The notes beneath the pieces were generated by a model. It was not told where the DNA came from and ran no database searches. It saw only the letters and a list, made by a program, of their open reading frames with translations. Below, one piece after another: positions 41,600 to 49,271 of a stretch of 55,975 nucleotides of DNA. A program made the translations under genes and the position numbers. Origin of the DNA: Streptomyces sp. man185 (lineage in GTDB: Bacteria > Actinomycetota > Actinomycetes > Streptomycetales > Streptomycetaceae); contig NTHE01000054.1 in NCBI GenBank assembly GCA_002551355.1, positions 1 through 55,975 of the forward strand, written 5' to 3'. Numbering within the stretch: position 1 is the first letter of the stretch; each line of letters starts with the position of its first letter.

Positions 41600-42424
41600 T
41601 CAGATCCGCTCCAGCACGCTCGCCAGCAGCGCGCCCATCCGGGTCGCCGAGTCGCGGCCGGCCTGGAGGACCTCCTCGTGGTTGAGGGGTTCCCCGGACA
41701 GGCCCGCCGCCAGGTTGGTGACGAGGGAGAGGCCGAGCACCTCGGCGCCCGCCTCCCGGGCCGCGATGGCCTCCAGGACCGTGGACATGCCCACCAGGTC
41801 GCCGCCCATGACCCGGACCATGTTGATCTCGGCAGGGGTCTCGTAGTGCGGGCCGGGGAACTGGACGTACACGCCCTCTTCGAGGGTGGCGTCGATCTCC
41901 TTGCACAGCGCGCGCAGCCGCGGCGAGTACAGGTCGGTCAGGTCGACGAAGTTGGCGCCGATGATCGGGGACGCGGCCGTCAGGTTGATGTGGTCGCTGA
42001 TCAGCACCGGCTGTCCCGGGCGCATGCCCTCGCGCAGACCGCCGCAGCCGTTCGTCAGGACGACGGTCTTGCAGCCCGCGGCCACCGCCGTACGGACCCC
42101 GTGGGCGACGGCGGCGACGCCCCGGCCCTCGTAGAAGTGCGTGCGGCCGAGGAAGACCAGTGCGCGCTTCTCGCCGATCTTGTACGAGCGGACCGTGCCG
42201 CCGTGGCCCTCGACGGCGGGCGCCGGGAAGCCGGGCAGCTCGGTCACGGGGAACTCGGCCTCCGGGACGCCGAGTGCTTCGCCCGCGGGCGCCCAGCCGG
42301 AGCCCATGACCAGGGCGACGTCATGGGTCTCGGCGCCGGTCAGCTCGCGCAGGCGGGCGGCGGCCCCGGCGGCGGCGGCCTGCGGGTCGCCCTGGATGTT
42401 GTCCGGAATAACAGATGCGTTCAC
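41600..42424 (-). CDS. purine nucleoside phosphorylase
   Basis: The 274-residue enzyme splits inosine, guanosine and their deoxy forms with phosphate. It is the trimeric (PNPase class 2, human-like) type: ALVMGSGWAPAG phosphate loop, PAVEGHGGTVRSY, FLGRTHFYEGRG, VLTNGCGGLREGMRPGQPVL, VQFPGPHYETPAEI and VGMSTVLEAIAAREAG. The base-recognition segment ends GLSLVTNLAAG. GTG 42424 opens NASVIPDN; longer frames run into the neighbouring gene. A nucleoside-regulon palindrome lies about 25 bp upstream. Products feed the mutase and deoC genes nearby. In M. tuberculosis, deoD and pmmB are adjacent as well. Confidence 0.93.
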   Translation of the reverse strand: MNASVIPDNIQGDPQAAAAGAAARLRELTGAETHDVALVMGSGWAPAGEALGVPEAEFPVTELPGFPAPAVEGHGGTVRSYKIGEKRALVFLGRTHFYEGRGVAAVAHGVRTAVAAGCKTVVLTNGCGGLREGMRPGQPVLISDHINLTAASPIIGANFVDLTDLYSPRLRALCKEIDATLEEGVYVQFPGPHYETPAEINMVRVMGGDLVGMSTVLEAIAAREAGAEVLGLSLVTNLAAGLSGEPLNHEEVLQAGRDSATRMGALLASVLERI

Positions 42425-42448
42425 GCGGACGAGCGTAACCGCTGAATC

Positions 42449-42462
42449 CCTACGCGCGTAGA
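42449..42462. promoter_or_regulatory. nucleoside-regulon palindrome, site 6 (pnp)
   Basis: CCTACGCGCGTAGA matches 13 of 14 positions. On the minus strand its downstream half reads TAGGGAT, a -10 candidate, about 25 bp before the GTG start. Confidence 0.75.
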
Positions 42463-42540
42463 TGCCCTGGCGCAAAGACGCGTCGGAGGTCTTTGTGCTT
42501 TCGCACGAAGAGGGAGCGTCCGAGCCCGGGTCCGCCCTGG

Positions 42541-42978
42541 TCAGCAGGGGCGCTTGCGCAGTTCCATCACATAGTCGTGAGGTGCGCCGGCGGATTCCGC
42601 GGCGTCCGCGATCTCGCCGAGATAGCGCGCCGAGGGCAGCCCGCCCTCGTACCCGTTCAGCACGTACATCCAGGCCGGCTCCTCGCCGTCCAGGGTGTGC
42701 ACCCGGATACGCATGCGGCGGTAGATGTCGAGGCCGACGCCCTCCCAGCGGTCCATGGAGTCCTCGTCCATCGGCGCCAGGTCGTACAGCGCGACGAAGA
42801 CCTGGGAGCGCGGCGCCTCCACCACGGTGGCCAGCGCCCCCTCCCAGCCCATCTGCTCCCCGCCGAAGGTCAGCCGCCAGCCGTTGAGCCAGCCGGTGCT
42901 GCGCATCGGGGAATGCGGGGCGCGGCGGGTCATCAGCCGCGCGTCGAGGTTGCCGGCGTACGCGGCGTAGAGCGACAT
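42541..42978 (-). CDS. gamma-glutamylcyclotransferase-like protein
   Basis: This 145-residue protein has the GGCT-fold opening MSLYAAYAGNLDARLM, in which the usual YGSN loop is YAGN, and later segments WLNGWRLTFGGEQ, VFVALYDLAPMDEDSMDRWEG and AWMYVLNGYEGGLPS that match the AIG2/GGCT superfamily. Members release 5-oxoproline from gamma-glutamyl compounds. The catalytic Glu is probably one of those near EGALATVVEA, but I cannot fix it. ATG 42978 is the first residue of the conserved strand. It is a single gene divergent from the flavoprotein gene at 43272, with 293 bp between that contain no gene, only a GGAGTACGTACTG palindrome around 43184. Confidence 0.8.
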   Translation of the reverse strand: MSLYAAYAGNLDARLMTRRAPHSPMRSTGWLNGWRLTFGGEQMGWEGALATVVEAPRSQVFVALYDLAPMDEDSMDRWEGVGLDIYRRMRIRVHTLDGEEPAWMYVLNGYEGGLPSARYLGEIADAAESAGAPHDYVMELRKRPC

Positions 42979-43271
42979 GGGACCGAGGGTACGGGAGGTG
43001 GGCGCGGGAGCGGCGGTTCCTGTGACGAAGGCCCCGGTCGGGGGAGTGCGGGGCGGGGTCGCGGAGTCGCCCCGGGCGCCCCGTCCACCTGCGGTCGACG
43101 CGCTGTTCCCCGTACGCGGGCGACCTCTTCCCCGTATGGAGGGCCCCGGGGCGAAGCACTTTGGCGCGTGCGGGACAATGGAGTACGTACTGCATTCCCC
43201 CGGGGCGATCCCCCGGACCCCCGGCCGGGGCGGCAGGCGGCCGCGGGTTACCAACGCGAGGCGGACTTTTC

Positions 43272-44711
43272 GTGACCCGGATCGTGATCATCGGCGGCGG
43301 CCCCGGCGGCTACGAGGCGGCCCTGGTGGGCGCCCAGCTCGGCGCGGAGGTGACCGTCGTCGACTGCGACGGTCTCGGCGGGGCCTCGGTCCTCACCGAC
43401 TGCGTGCCCTCGAAGACCCTGATCGCGACGGCCGAGGTGATGACCACCTTCGACTCCTCCTACGAGGAGCTGGGCATCATCGTCGCCGACGACACCCCGC
43501 ACGTGGAGCAGGCCGCCCGGGTCGTCGGCGTGGACCTCGGCAAGGTCAACCGCCGGGTCAAGCGCCTCGCGCTCGCCCAGTCCCACGACATCACCGCCTC
43601 CGTCACCCGGGCCGGCGCCCGCGTGATGCGCGGCCGGGGCCGGCTCGACGGGCTCCAGGCCGCCGACGGCTCCCGCCAGGTCGTCGTCACCGCCGCCGAC
43701 GGCACCGAGGAGCGGCTGACCGCCGACGCCGTGCTGATAGCGACCGGCGGCCATCCCCGGGAGATCCCGGACGCGCAGCCCGACGGCGAGCGCATCCTGA
43801 ACTGGACCCAGGTCTACGACCTCGACGAGCTGCCCGAGGAGCTCATCGTCGTCGGCTCCGGTGTCACCGGAGCCGAGTTCGCCGGGGCCTACCAGGCGCT
43901 CGGCTCGCGCGTCACCCTCGTCTCCTCCCGCGACCGGGTGCTGCCCGGCGAGGACCCGGACGCCGCCGCGGTCCTGGAGGACGTCTTCCGCCGTCGCGGG
44001 ATGAACGTCATGGCCCGCTCCCGCGCCCAGTCCGCCAAGCGGGTCGGCGACCGGGTCGAGGTGACGCTCGCCGACGGCCGGGTCATCTCCGGCTCGCACT
44101 GCCTGATGGCGGTCGGCGCGATCCCGAACACCGCGGGCATGGGCCTGGAGGAGGCCGGCGTACGGCTCAAGGACTCCGGGCACGTCCTCACCGACCGGGT
44201 CTCGCGCACCAGCGCCCCCGGCGTCTACGCGGCCGGTGACGTCACCGGGATCTTCGCGCTGGCCTCGGTCGCCGCGATGCAGGGCCGCATCGCGATGTAC
44301 CACTTCCTGGGCGACGCGGTCGCCCCGCTGAACCTCAAGGCCGTCTCCGCCAACGTCTTCACCGACCCGGAGATCGCCACCGTCGGCTACAGCCAGGCCG
44401 AGGTCGACGCGGGCAAGATCGAGGCCCGGGTGGTGAAGCTGCCGCTGCTGCGCAACCCGCGCGCCAAGATGCAGGGCATCCGCGACGGCTTCGTCAAGAT
44501 CTTCTGCCGTCCCGGTACGGGGATCGTGGTCGGCGGCTGCGTGGTCGCGCCGCGTGCCAGCGAGCTGATCCATCCCATCTCGATCGCGGTGGACAACAAC
44601 CTGACGGTGGAACAGATCGCAAACGCTTTCACCGTGTACCCGTCCCTGTCCGGATCGATCGCCGAAGTGGCCCGGCAGTTGCACACCCGCAAGCTCACCG
44701 GCGAGGGCTGA
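43272..44711 (+). CDS. lpdA: LpdA-type NAD(P)H-quinone reductase (flavoprotein)
   Basis: This 479-residue member of the disulfide-reductase superfamily has the FAD motif IVIIGGGPGGYEAALVGAQL, the NAD(P) motif IVVGSGVTGAEFAGAYQALG, YAAGDVTGIFALASVAAMQG, and a C-terminal interface domain ending IHPISIAVDNNLTVEQIANA. The redox-active disulfide is incomplete: where lipoamide dehydrogenase has GGTCxxxxC this protein has GLGGASVLTDCVPSK, one Cys only. The same change marks M. tuberculosis LpdA (Rv3303c), which reduces quinones with NAD(P)H and is not a lipoamide dehydrogenase. GTG 43272 fits the FAD motif position. A terminator follows. Confidence 0.9.
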   Translation: MTRIVIIGGGPGGYEAALVGAQLGAEVTVVDCDGLGGASVLTDCVPSKTLIATAEVMTTFDSSYEELGIIVADDTPHVEQAARVVGVDLGKVNRRVKRLALAQSHDITASVTRAGARVMRGRGRLDGLQAADGSRQVVVTAADGTEERLTADAVLIATGGHPREIPDAQPDGERILNWTQVYDLDELPEELIVVGSGVTGAEFAGAYQALGSRVTLVSSRDRVLPGEDPDAAAVLEDVFRRRGMNVMARSRAQSAKRVGDRVEVTLADGRVISGSHCLMAVGAIPNTAGMGLEEAGVRLKDSGHVLTDRVSRTSAPGVYAAGDVTGIFALASVAAMQGRIAMYHFLGDAVAPLNLKAVSANVFTDPEIATVGYSQAEVDAGKIEARVVKLPLLRNPRAKMQGIRDGFVKIFCRPGTGIVVGGCVVAPRASELIHPISIAVDNNLTVEQIANAFTVYPSLSGSIAEVARQLHTRKLTGEG

Positions 44712-44794
44712 GAGGCCGGGAATCCGGGCAATCACCGGCAACCCCCGGCAGTCCTGGCGGCGCTGAGACCGCTTGGTGATCACCCCTGAACAAC

Positions 44795-44828
44795 AAAGGG
44801 GCCTCCTATACCACTTGGAGGCCCCTTT
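44795..44828 (+). terminator. hairpin terminator after lpdA
   Basis: Perfect 12-bp arms AAAGGGGCCTCC and GGAGGCCCCTTT surround a 10-nt loop, about 83 bp after the lpdA stop. Confidence 0.82.
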
Positions 44829-44897
44829 GAAGTACAACTTCTGTTATTCGGCGCAAACTGCTGAAAACTCACCGACGGTCAGGTTACTGTCAGTTTC

Positions 44898-45857
44898 GTG
44901 TTCGCTGCAGAACGTCGTCAATTGATCCTCGAAATGGTGCGCGCCAACGGGGCGGTATCGCTCCGTGAGCTCGCCCGCGTCGTCCAGACCTCCGAAGTGA
45001 CCGTACGGCGGGACGTGCGGGCACTGGAGGCAGAAGGACTCCTCGACCGCCGGCACGGCGGTGCGGTCTTGCCGGGCGGTTTTACGCGGGAGTCCGGCTT
45101 TCCGCAGAAATCCCATCTCTCCACCGCGGAGAAGACTGCCATCGCCGACCTGGCCGCGGGCCTCGTCGGCGAGGGCGAGGCCATCGTGGTCGGCGCCGGC
45201 ACGACCACGCAGGAGCTGGCCCGCCGGCTCGCGCGGGTCCCCGGTCTGACCGTCGTCACCAACTCCCTTCTGGTGGCCCAGGCGTTGGCCCATGCCAACC
45301 GGGTCGAAGTCGTCATGACCGGCGGTACCCTGCGCGGGAGCAACTACGCGCTGGTGGGCAGCGGGGCCGAGCAGTCCCTCCAGGGGCTGCGGGTCTCCCG
45401 GGCCTTCCTCTCCGGTAGCGGCCTCACGGCGGAGCGTGGCCTGTCCACCTCCAACATGCTCTCGGCCAGCGTCGACCGGGCTCTCGTGCAGGCCGCCGCG
45501 GAGGTGGTCGTCCTGGCGGACCACACCAAGCTCGGCTCGGACACCATGTTCCAGACGGTGCCCACCGAACTGATCACCCGCCTGGTGACCGACGAGCCCC
45601 CGCTCCATGACGAGCGGGCCGCCGCCGAGCTCCAGTCCCTGGCGGACCAGGGGGTGGAGATCACGGTGGCCGGTCCGGAGCCGGACGCGTCCGGCGGGGA
45701 GGGCCCCCCTCCGGGGCGTCAGCCCCGCCGGGACATGCCGCTGCCGGGTCAGCGGCGCACGCCGAACGGCGGCCTCGGACCGCAGTTGCGCAGTGCCTCC
45801 ACGCTGGCGGACGTGCCGGGCGAGCGGGCGCGGGTGGCGGACCTGCGGCGGCGGTAG
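44898..45857 (+). CDS. DeoR-family transcriptional regulator
   Basis: The 319-residue protein has a DeoR helix-turn-helix (ERRQLILEMVRANGAVSLRE, SEVTVRRDVRALEAEGLLDR, HGGAV) and a sugar-phosphate sensor domain (DeoRC) to about 255 (IVVGAGTTTQELAR, VVTNSLLVAQAL, VMTGGTLRG, VLADHTKLG). A Pro/Arg-rich tail of about 60 residues follows, which is unusual for the family. GTG 44898 has no Shine-Dalgarno, so it may be leaderless. Effectors are normally phosphosugars; deoxyribose-5-phosphate would fit the surrounding genes. It is a candidate regulator of the six palindromes, but its own promoter lacks one. Confidence 0.88.
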   Translation: MFAAERRQLILEMVRANGAVSLRELARVVQTSEVTVRRDVRALEAEGLLDRRHGGAVLPGGFTRESGFPQKSHLSTAEKTAIADLAAGLVGEGEAIVVGAGTTTQELARRLARVPGLTVVTNSLLVAQALAHANRVEVVMTGGTLRGSNYALVGSGAEQSLQGLRVSRAFLSGSGLTAERGLSTSNMLSASVDRALVQAAAEVVVLADHTKLGSDTMFQTVPTELITRLVTDEPPLHDERAAAELQSLADQGVEITVAGPEPDASGGEGPPPGRQPRRDMPLPGQRRTPNGGLGPQLRSASTLADVPGERARVADLRRR

Positions 45858-45870
45858 GGCGTTCGCTTTT

Positions 45871-45914
45871 CAGCCCCTCCGGCGTTCGAGGAGCGGGGTC
45901 CGGGGCGGAGCCCC
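45871..45914 (-). repeat. 44-bp dispersed repeat, copy B (inverted)
   Basis: It is the reverse complement of copy A at 41227-41270 with two mismatches. It sits between the convergent DeoR and TetR genes and may serve as a terminator through its GGGGC/GCCCC stem. Confidence 0.8.
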
Positions 45915-45925
45915 GAAGGGCCCCG

Positions 45926-46522
45926 CTACTTCAGCCCGCGCAGCGTCAGCCGCAGCAGCCGCGCCGCCAACTCCGGATCGTCCGGCGACTGTTCGGCCGC
46001 CAGCGCGATCGCGTTCGTCAGCTGGAGCAGATCGTCGATCGAGACATCGCCCCGCACCGACCCGCTCTCCTGGGCCCGGCGCAGCAGCCCCGCGCCCGCC
46101 TCCCGGAGCGGCTGATGGCACTGGACGAGCGCCGAGGTCTCGTCGCGCGAGGCGGACATCAGGCCGTGGGCCAGGCCGCGGTACTCACCCGCATGAGTGA
46201 CGATCGCGCCCAGCCACTCCACCAGCGCCCGGCACGGCGCCTCCGCCGCAGCCAGCTCCCGCGAGCGGTCCAGGAGCGAGCCCAGGGCGTCCTGGAAGAC
46301 CGCGTTCATCAGGGCGTCCCGGTTGGGGAAGTGCCGGTAGAGGGTGCCGATGCCCACGCCCGCCCGCCGGGCGATGTCCTCCAGTGAGGCGTCCGTACCG
46401 TGCTCGGCGAAGGACCTGCGCGCCTCGCCCACCAACCGGTCGTGGTTCCGGCGCGCGTCCGCGCGCATCGGCCGGGCCGGCGGCTGTGCCGTGCTCGTCT
46501 CCATCGGGATCGCCCCTGCCAT
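45926..46522 (-). CDS. TetR-family transcriptional regulator
   Basis: The 198-residue regulator has an N-terminal HTH at about 25-70 (RRSFAEHGTDASLEDIARRA, GVGIGTLYRHFPNRDALM) and a helical ligand domain of the SBP/TetR_C type with few polar residues. A Pro/Ala-rich lead of 20 residues precedes the HTH. ATG 46522 has GGAGG in the upstream purine tract. It lies downstream of accA2 on the same strand, beyond a strong terminator, and is convergent with the DeoR gene. Targets are unknown; I found no inverted repeat at its own start. Confidence 0.88.
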   Translation of the reverse strand: MAGAIPMETSTAQPPARPMRADARRNHDRLVGEARRSFAEHGTDASLEDIARRAGVGIGTLYRHFPNRDALMNAVFQDALGSLLDRSRELAAAEAPCRALVEWLGAIVTHAGEYRGLAHGLMSASRDETSALVQCHQPLREAGAGLLRRAQESGSVRGDVSIDDLLQLTNAIALAAEQSPDDPELAARLLRLTLRGLK

Positions 46523-46598
46523 GGCTTCCGCCCCTCCCTCGGTCCTCGGACCCCTCTGACCTCACGGACCCTTCGTCGGTTCCAGGATGCCACTGCGA

Positions 46599-46645
46599 CG
46601 AAGGGGCCCGGCCCACGTCGTCACGACGCGGGCCGGGCCCCTTCG
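46599..46645 (-). terminator. 16-bp hairpin terminator after accA2
   Basis: Perfect 16-bp arms beginning CGAAGGGGCCCGGCCC enclose a 15-nt loop that itself has a CGTCGT/ACGACG stem. It lies 16 bp beyond the accA2 stop. Confidence 0.85.
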
Positions 46646-46660
46646 GAGTATGCCGTGCGG

Positions 46661-48415
46661 TCAGTCCTTGATCTCGCAGATCAGGGCGCCGGAGGAGACC
46701 GAGGCGCCGACCTCGGCAGCGAGGCCCTTGACGGTGCCGGAGCGGTGCGCGTTGAGCGGCTGCTCCATCTTCATGGCCTCCAGGACGACGACGAGGTCGC
46801 CCTCCTTGACCTCCTGGCCCTCCTCCACCGCGATCTTGACGATGGTGCCCTGCATGGGCGAGGCGAGGGAGTCGCCGGATGCGGCCGAGCCGGCCTTCTT
46901 GGCCGCGCGGCGCTTCGGCTTGGCACCGGCCGCGAGGCCCGTACGCGCCAGGCTCATGCCCAGCGAGGACGGCAGCGAGACCTCCAGGCGCTTGCCGCCG
47001 ACCTCGACGACGACGGTCTCCCGTCCGGCCTCGTCCTCCGCGTCCGCGTCGGCGGGCGCGGCGAAGGGCTTGATGTCGTTGACGAACTCGGTCTCGATCC
47101 ACCGGGTGTGCACGGTGAACGGGTCCGCGGTGAAGGCGGGATCGGCGACGACGGCCCGGTGGAAGGGGATGGCGGTGGCCATGCCCTCGACCTGGAACTC
47201 CGCCAGCGCGCGGGCGGCCCGCTGGAGCGCCTGCGCGCGGGTGGCGCCGGTGATGATCAGCTTGGCGAGGAGCGAGTCCCAGGCCGGGCCGATGACCGAG
47301 CCGGACTCGACGCCCGCGTCCAGGCGGACGCCGGGGCCGGTCGGCGGTGCGAAGGCGGTGACGGTGCCGGGGGCGGGCAGGAAGCCGCGGCCCGGGTCCT
47401 CGCCGTTGATCCGGAACTCGAAGGAGTGACCGCGCACGGCCGGGTCGTCGTAGCCCAGCTCCTCGCCGTCGGCGATGCGGAACATCTCGCGTACGAGGTC
47501 GATGCCGGTGACCTCTTCGGTGACGGGGTGCTCGACCTGGAGGCGGGTGTTGACCTCAAGGAAGGAGATCGTGCCGTCGACGCCGACGAGGAACTCGACC
47601 GTGCCCGCGCCGACGTAGCCGGCTTCCTTCAGGATCGCCTTGGACGCCGCGTACAGCTCGTCGTTCTGCGCCTGGGTCAGGAAGGGGGCCGGGGCCTCCT
47701 CGACGAGCTTCTGGTGGCGGCGCTGGAGCGAGCAGTCACGGGTGGAGACGACGACCACGTTGCCGTGCTGGTCGGCCAGGCACTGGGTCTCCACGTGGCG
47801 CGGCTTGTCGAGGTAGCGCTCGACGAAGCACTCACCCCGGCCGAACGCCGCGACGGCCTCGCGGACCGCGGAGTCGTACAGCTCCGGGATCTCCTCCAGC
47901 GTGCGGGCCACCTTCAGGCCGCGCCCGCCACCGCCGAAGGCGGCCTTGATCGCGATCGGCAGCCCGTTCTGCTCGGCGAACGCGACGACCTCGGCGGAGC
48001 CGGAGACCGGGTCCGGGGTGCCCGCGACGAGGGGGGCACCCGCGCGCTGGGCGATGTGCCGGGCGGCGACCTTGTCGCCGAGGTCGCGGATGGCCTGCGG
48101 CGGCGGGCCGATCCAGGTCAGCCCGGCGTCCAGGACGGCCTGGGCGAACTCCGCGTTCTCCGACAGGAACCCGTAGCCGGGGTGGATCGCGTCCGCCCCG
48201 GAGTCCGCGGCGGCCTGCAACACCTTGGCCATGTCCAGGTAGCTGGCGGCCGGGGTGTCACCGCCCAGGGCGAACGCCTCGTCTGCGGCCCGGACATGCA
48301 GCGCGTCCCGGTCCGGCTCGGCGTAGACCGCGACGCTCGCGATCCCCGCGTCCCGGCACGCCCGAGCAACGCGGACAGCGATTTCGCCACGGTTGGCGAT
48401 GAGCACCTTGCGCAC
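46661..48415 (-). CDS. accA2: acyl-CoA carboxylase alpha subunit (biotin carboxylase and BCCP)
   Basis: This 584-residue chain combines an N-terminal biotin carboxylase domain (RKVLIANRGEIAVRVARACR, the ATP-grasp FGGGGRGLKVART, EVNTRLQVEHPVTEEVTG) with a C-terminal biotinyl domain whose biotin-accepting Lys lies in VVLEAMKMEQPL. It carboxylates biotin with ATP and bicarbonate and hands the carboxyl group to carboxyltransferases, here PccB (propionyl-CoA to methylmalonyl-CoA) and elsewhere AccB. I recall it as accA2 in S. coelicolor. GTG 48415 has AGGAGG 9 bp upstream. pccB, pccE and the biotin ligase gene lie within 5 kb, so the whole complex is encoded together. Confidence 0.93.
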   Translation of the reverse strand: MRKVLIANRGEIAVRVARACRDAGIASVAVYAEPDRDALHVRAADEAFALGGDTPAASYLDMAKVLQAAADSGADAIHPGYGFLSENAEFAQAVLDAGLTWIGPPPQAIRDLGDKVAARHIAQRAGAPLVAGTPDPVSGSAEVVAFAEQNGLPIAIKAAFGGGGRGLKVARTLEEIPELYDSAVREAVAAFGRGECFVERYLDKPRHVETQCLADQHGNVVVVSTRDCSLQRRHQKLVEEAPAPFLTQAQNDELYAASKAILKEAGYVGAGTVEFLVGVDGTISFLEVNTRLQVEHPVTEEVTGIDLVREMFRIADGEELGYDDPAVRGHSFEFRINGEDPGRGFLPAPGTVTAFAPPTGPGVRLDAGVESGSVIGPAWDSLLAKLIITGATRAQALQRAARALAEFQVEGMATAIPFHRAVVADPAFTADPFTVHTRWIETEFVNDIKPFAAPADADAEDEAGRETVVVEVGGKRLEVSLPSSLGMSLARTGLAAGAKPKRRAAKKAGSAASGDSLASPMQGTIVKIAVEEGQEVKEGDLVVVLEAMKMEQPLNAHRSGTVKGLAAEVGASVSSGALICEIKD

Positions 48416-48715
48416 GATGACTCCCTCCTCGAAACAAGCTGAGTTTAGGGACTACCGACACGGCCGTACGACCCGTCCCCAATGGTGAGCTTGACCACAC
48501 GGAGTGTGATCCGAGGCTTGCCCCAGTAGTGAAATCCCTTGTGGCACCACGGTACGCCGGGATCCTCAACCGCACAGTAACCACCGGGTGTGGTCCAGGT
48601 CTCTGTCCTTAGGGTCAACGCGTCACGGCGTTTCTTTGTGGACTCCCCACGAACGGCCGGTGGATTCTTTGCCTGGCACCCGGGCCCGTCCAACCTCTTG
48701 TCCGGAGGAATACCC
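48416..48715. other. accA2 upstream region with a doubtful small ORF
   Basis: This gap precedes accA2 (minus) and a leader ORF (plus). Just upstream of accA2, TAAACT and the motif CTACCGACACG (48453-48463) may belong to its promoter. On the minus strand 48445-48618 can encode 57 residues with a protein-like stretch (WTTPGGYCAVEDPGVPWCHK), but only a TTG start without a Shine-Dalgarno is available and its third positions are unusually AT-rich. It may be a transferred fragment, a conserved RNA or chance. Confidence 0.35.
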
Positions 48716-48769
48716 GTGAGTAGGGTCCGCGCTACGCACGTACCAGAGGTAACAGGGGGTGGACGCTGA
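48716..48769 (+). CDS. 17-codon leader ORF coupled to the next gene
   Basis: A GTG start with a strong GGAGGA 7 bp upstream opens a 17-codon frame (VSRVRATHVPEVTGGGR). Its TGA overlaps the ATG of the membrane protein gene as TGATG at 48767-48771. Start signal and exact overlap suggest a leader peptide that controls translation of the downstream gene. It has no recognisable attenuation codon run. Confidence 0.45.
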   Translation: MSRVRATHVPEVTGGGR

Positions 48770-49206
48770 TGCGCAGACCGGTGGCGATCGTGACCGCGCT
48801 CGTGCTGTTCGGGGAGGCGGTGGGCATCGTGCTCATCAACGCCGTCCTGGCCACGATCGCCGACAACCAGCACATGTCACTCGCCGGAATGGACCCGGGC
48901 GCCATGTCCGCCGGCACCTGGGCGATGGGCGGCGTCTCCGGGGTGCTGCTGGTCCTGTGCGGGCTGACGGCCCTGATCGCCGGGATACGCGACCGTGCCC
49001 CGGGCCGCGTCGGACGGATCGCCCTGATCGGCTGCGCGGTCGTGCACGGCGTCCTCGGCGCGGTCAGCGTCGGCCTGCTGGGCTGGACCGCCTTCGCGTT
49101 CCTGATGGTGGTGCTGGCCCTGCTGGTGCTCACCCTGCTGGCGTACGGGCCCGAGAGCCGGGCCGATGACGTGGTGAGCGACAGGGCGGCCCCGGCGGCC
49201 GTCTGA
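48769..49206 (+). CDS. four-helix membrane protein of unknown function
   Basis: This 145-residue integral membrane protein has four hydrophobic segments: about 5-30 (VAIVTALVLFGEAVGIVLI), 50-72 (WAMGGVSGVLLVLCGLTALI), 83-105 and 108-128. A short extracellular loop holds a Met-rich MSLAGMDPGAMSAG. The C-terminus is cytoplasmic, Asp/Ala-rich. Its ATG overlaps the stop of a 17-codon leader ORF, and GGGGGTGGA in the leader could also serve it directly. Genes like this are conserved between accA2 and maf in Streptomyces as far as I recall, without known function. Confidence 0.78.
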   Translation: MRRPVAIVTALVLFGEAVGIVLINAVLATIADNQHMSLAGMDPGAMSAGTWAMGGVSGVLLVLCGLTALIAGIRDRAPGRVGRIALIGCAVVHGVLGAVSVGLLGWTAFAFLMVVLALLVLTLLAYGPESRADDVVSDRAAPAAV

Positions 49207-49271
49207 GCCGCCGGGGGAGGACAGGTCCGAGCCGCCGGTGAGGGCCCGGACTCGGACTGGGAGGCCCGGTC

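Noticed and set aside
48731..48744. Seventh nucleoside-regulon operator
   Set aside because: Only 10 of 14 positions match, symmetry is poor, and the downstream membrane protein has no evident link to nucleosides.
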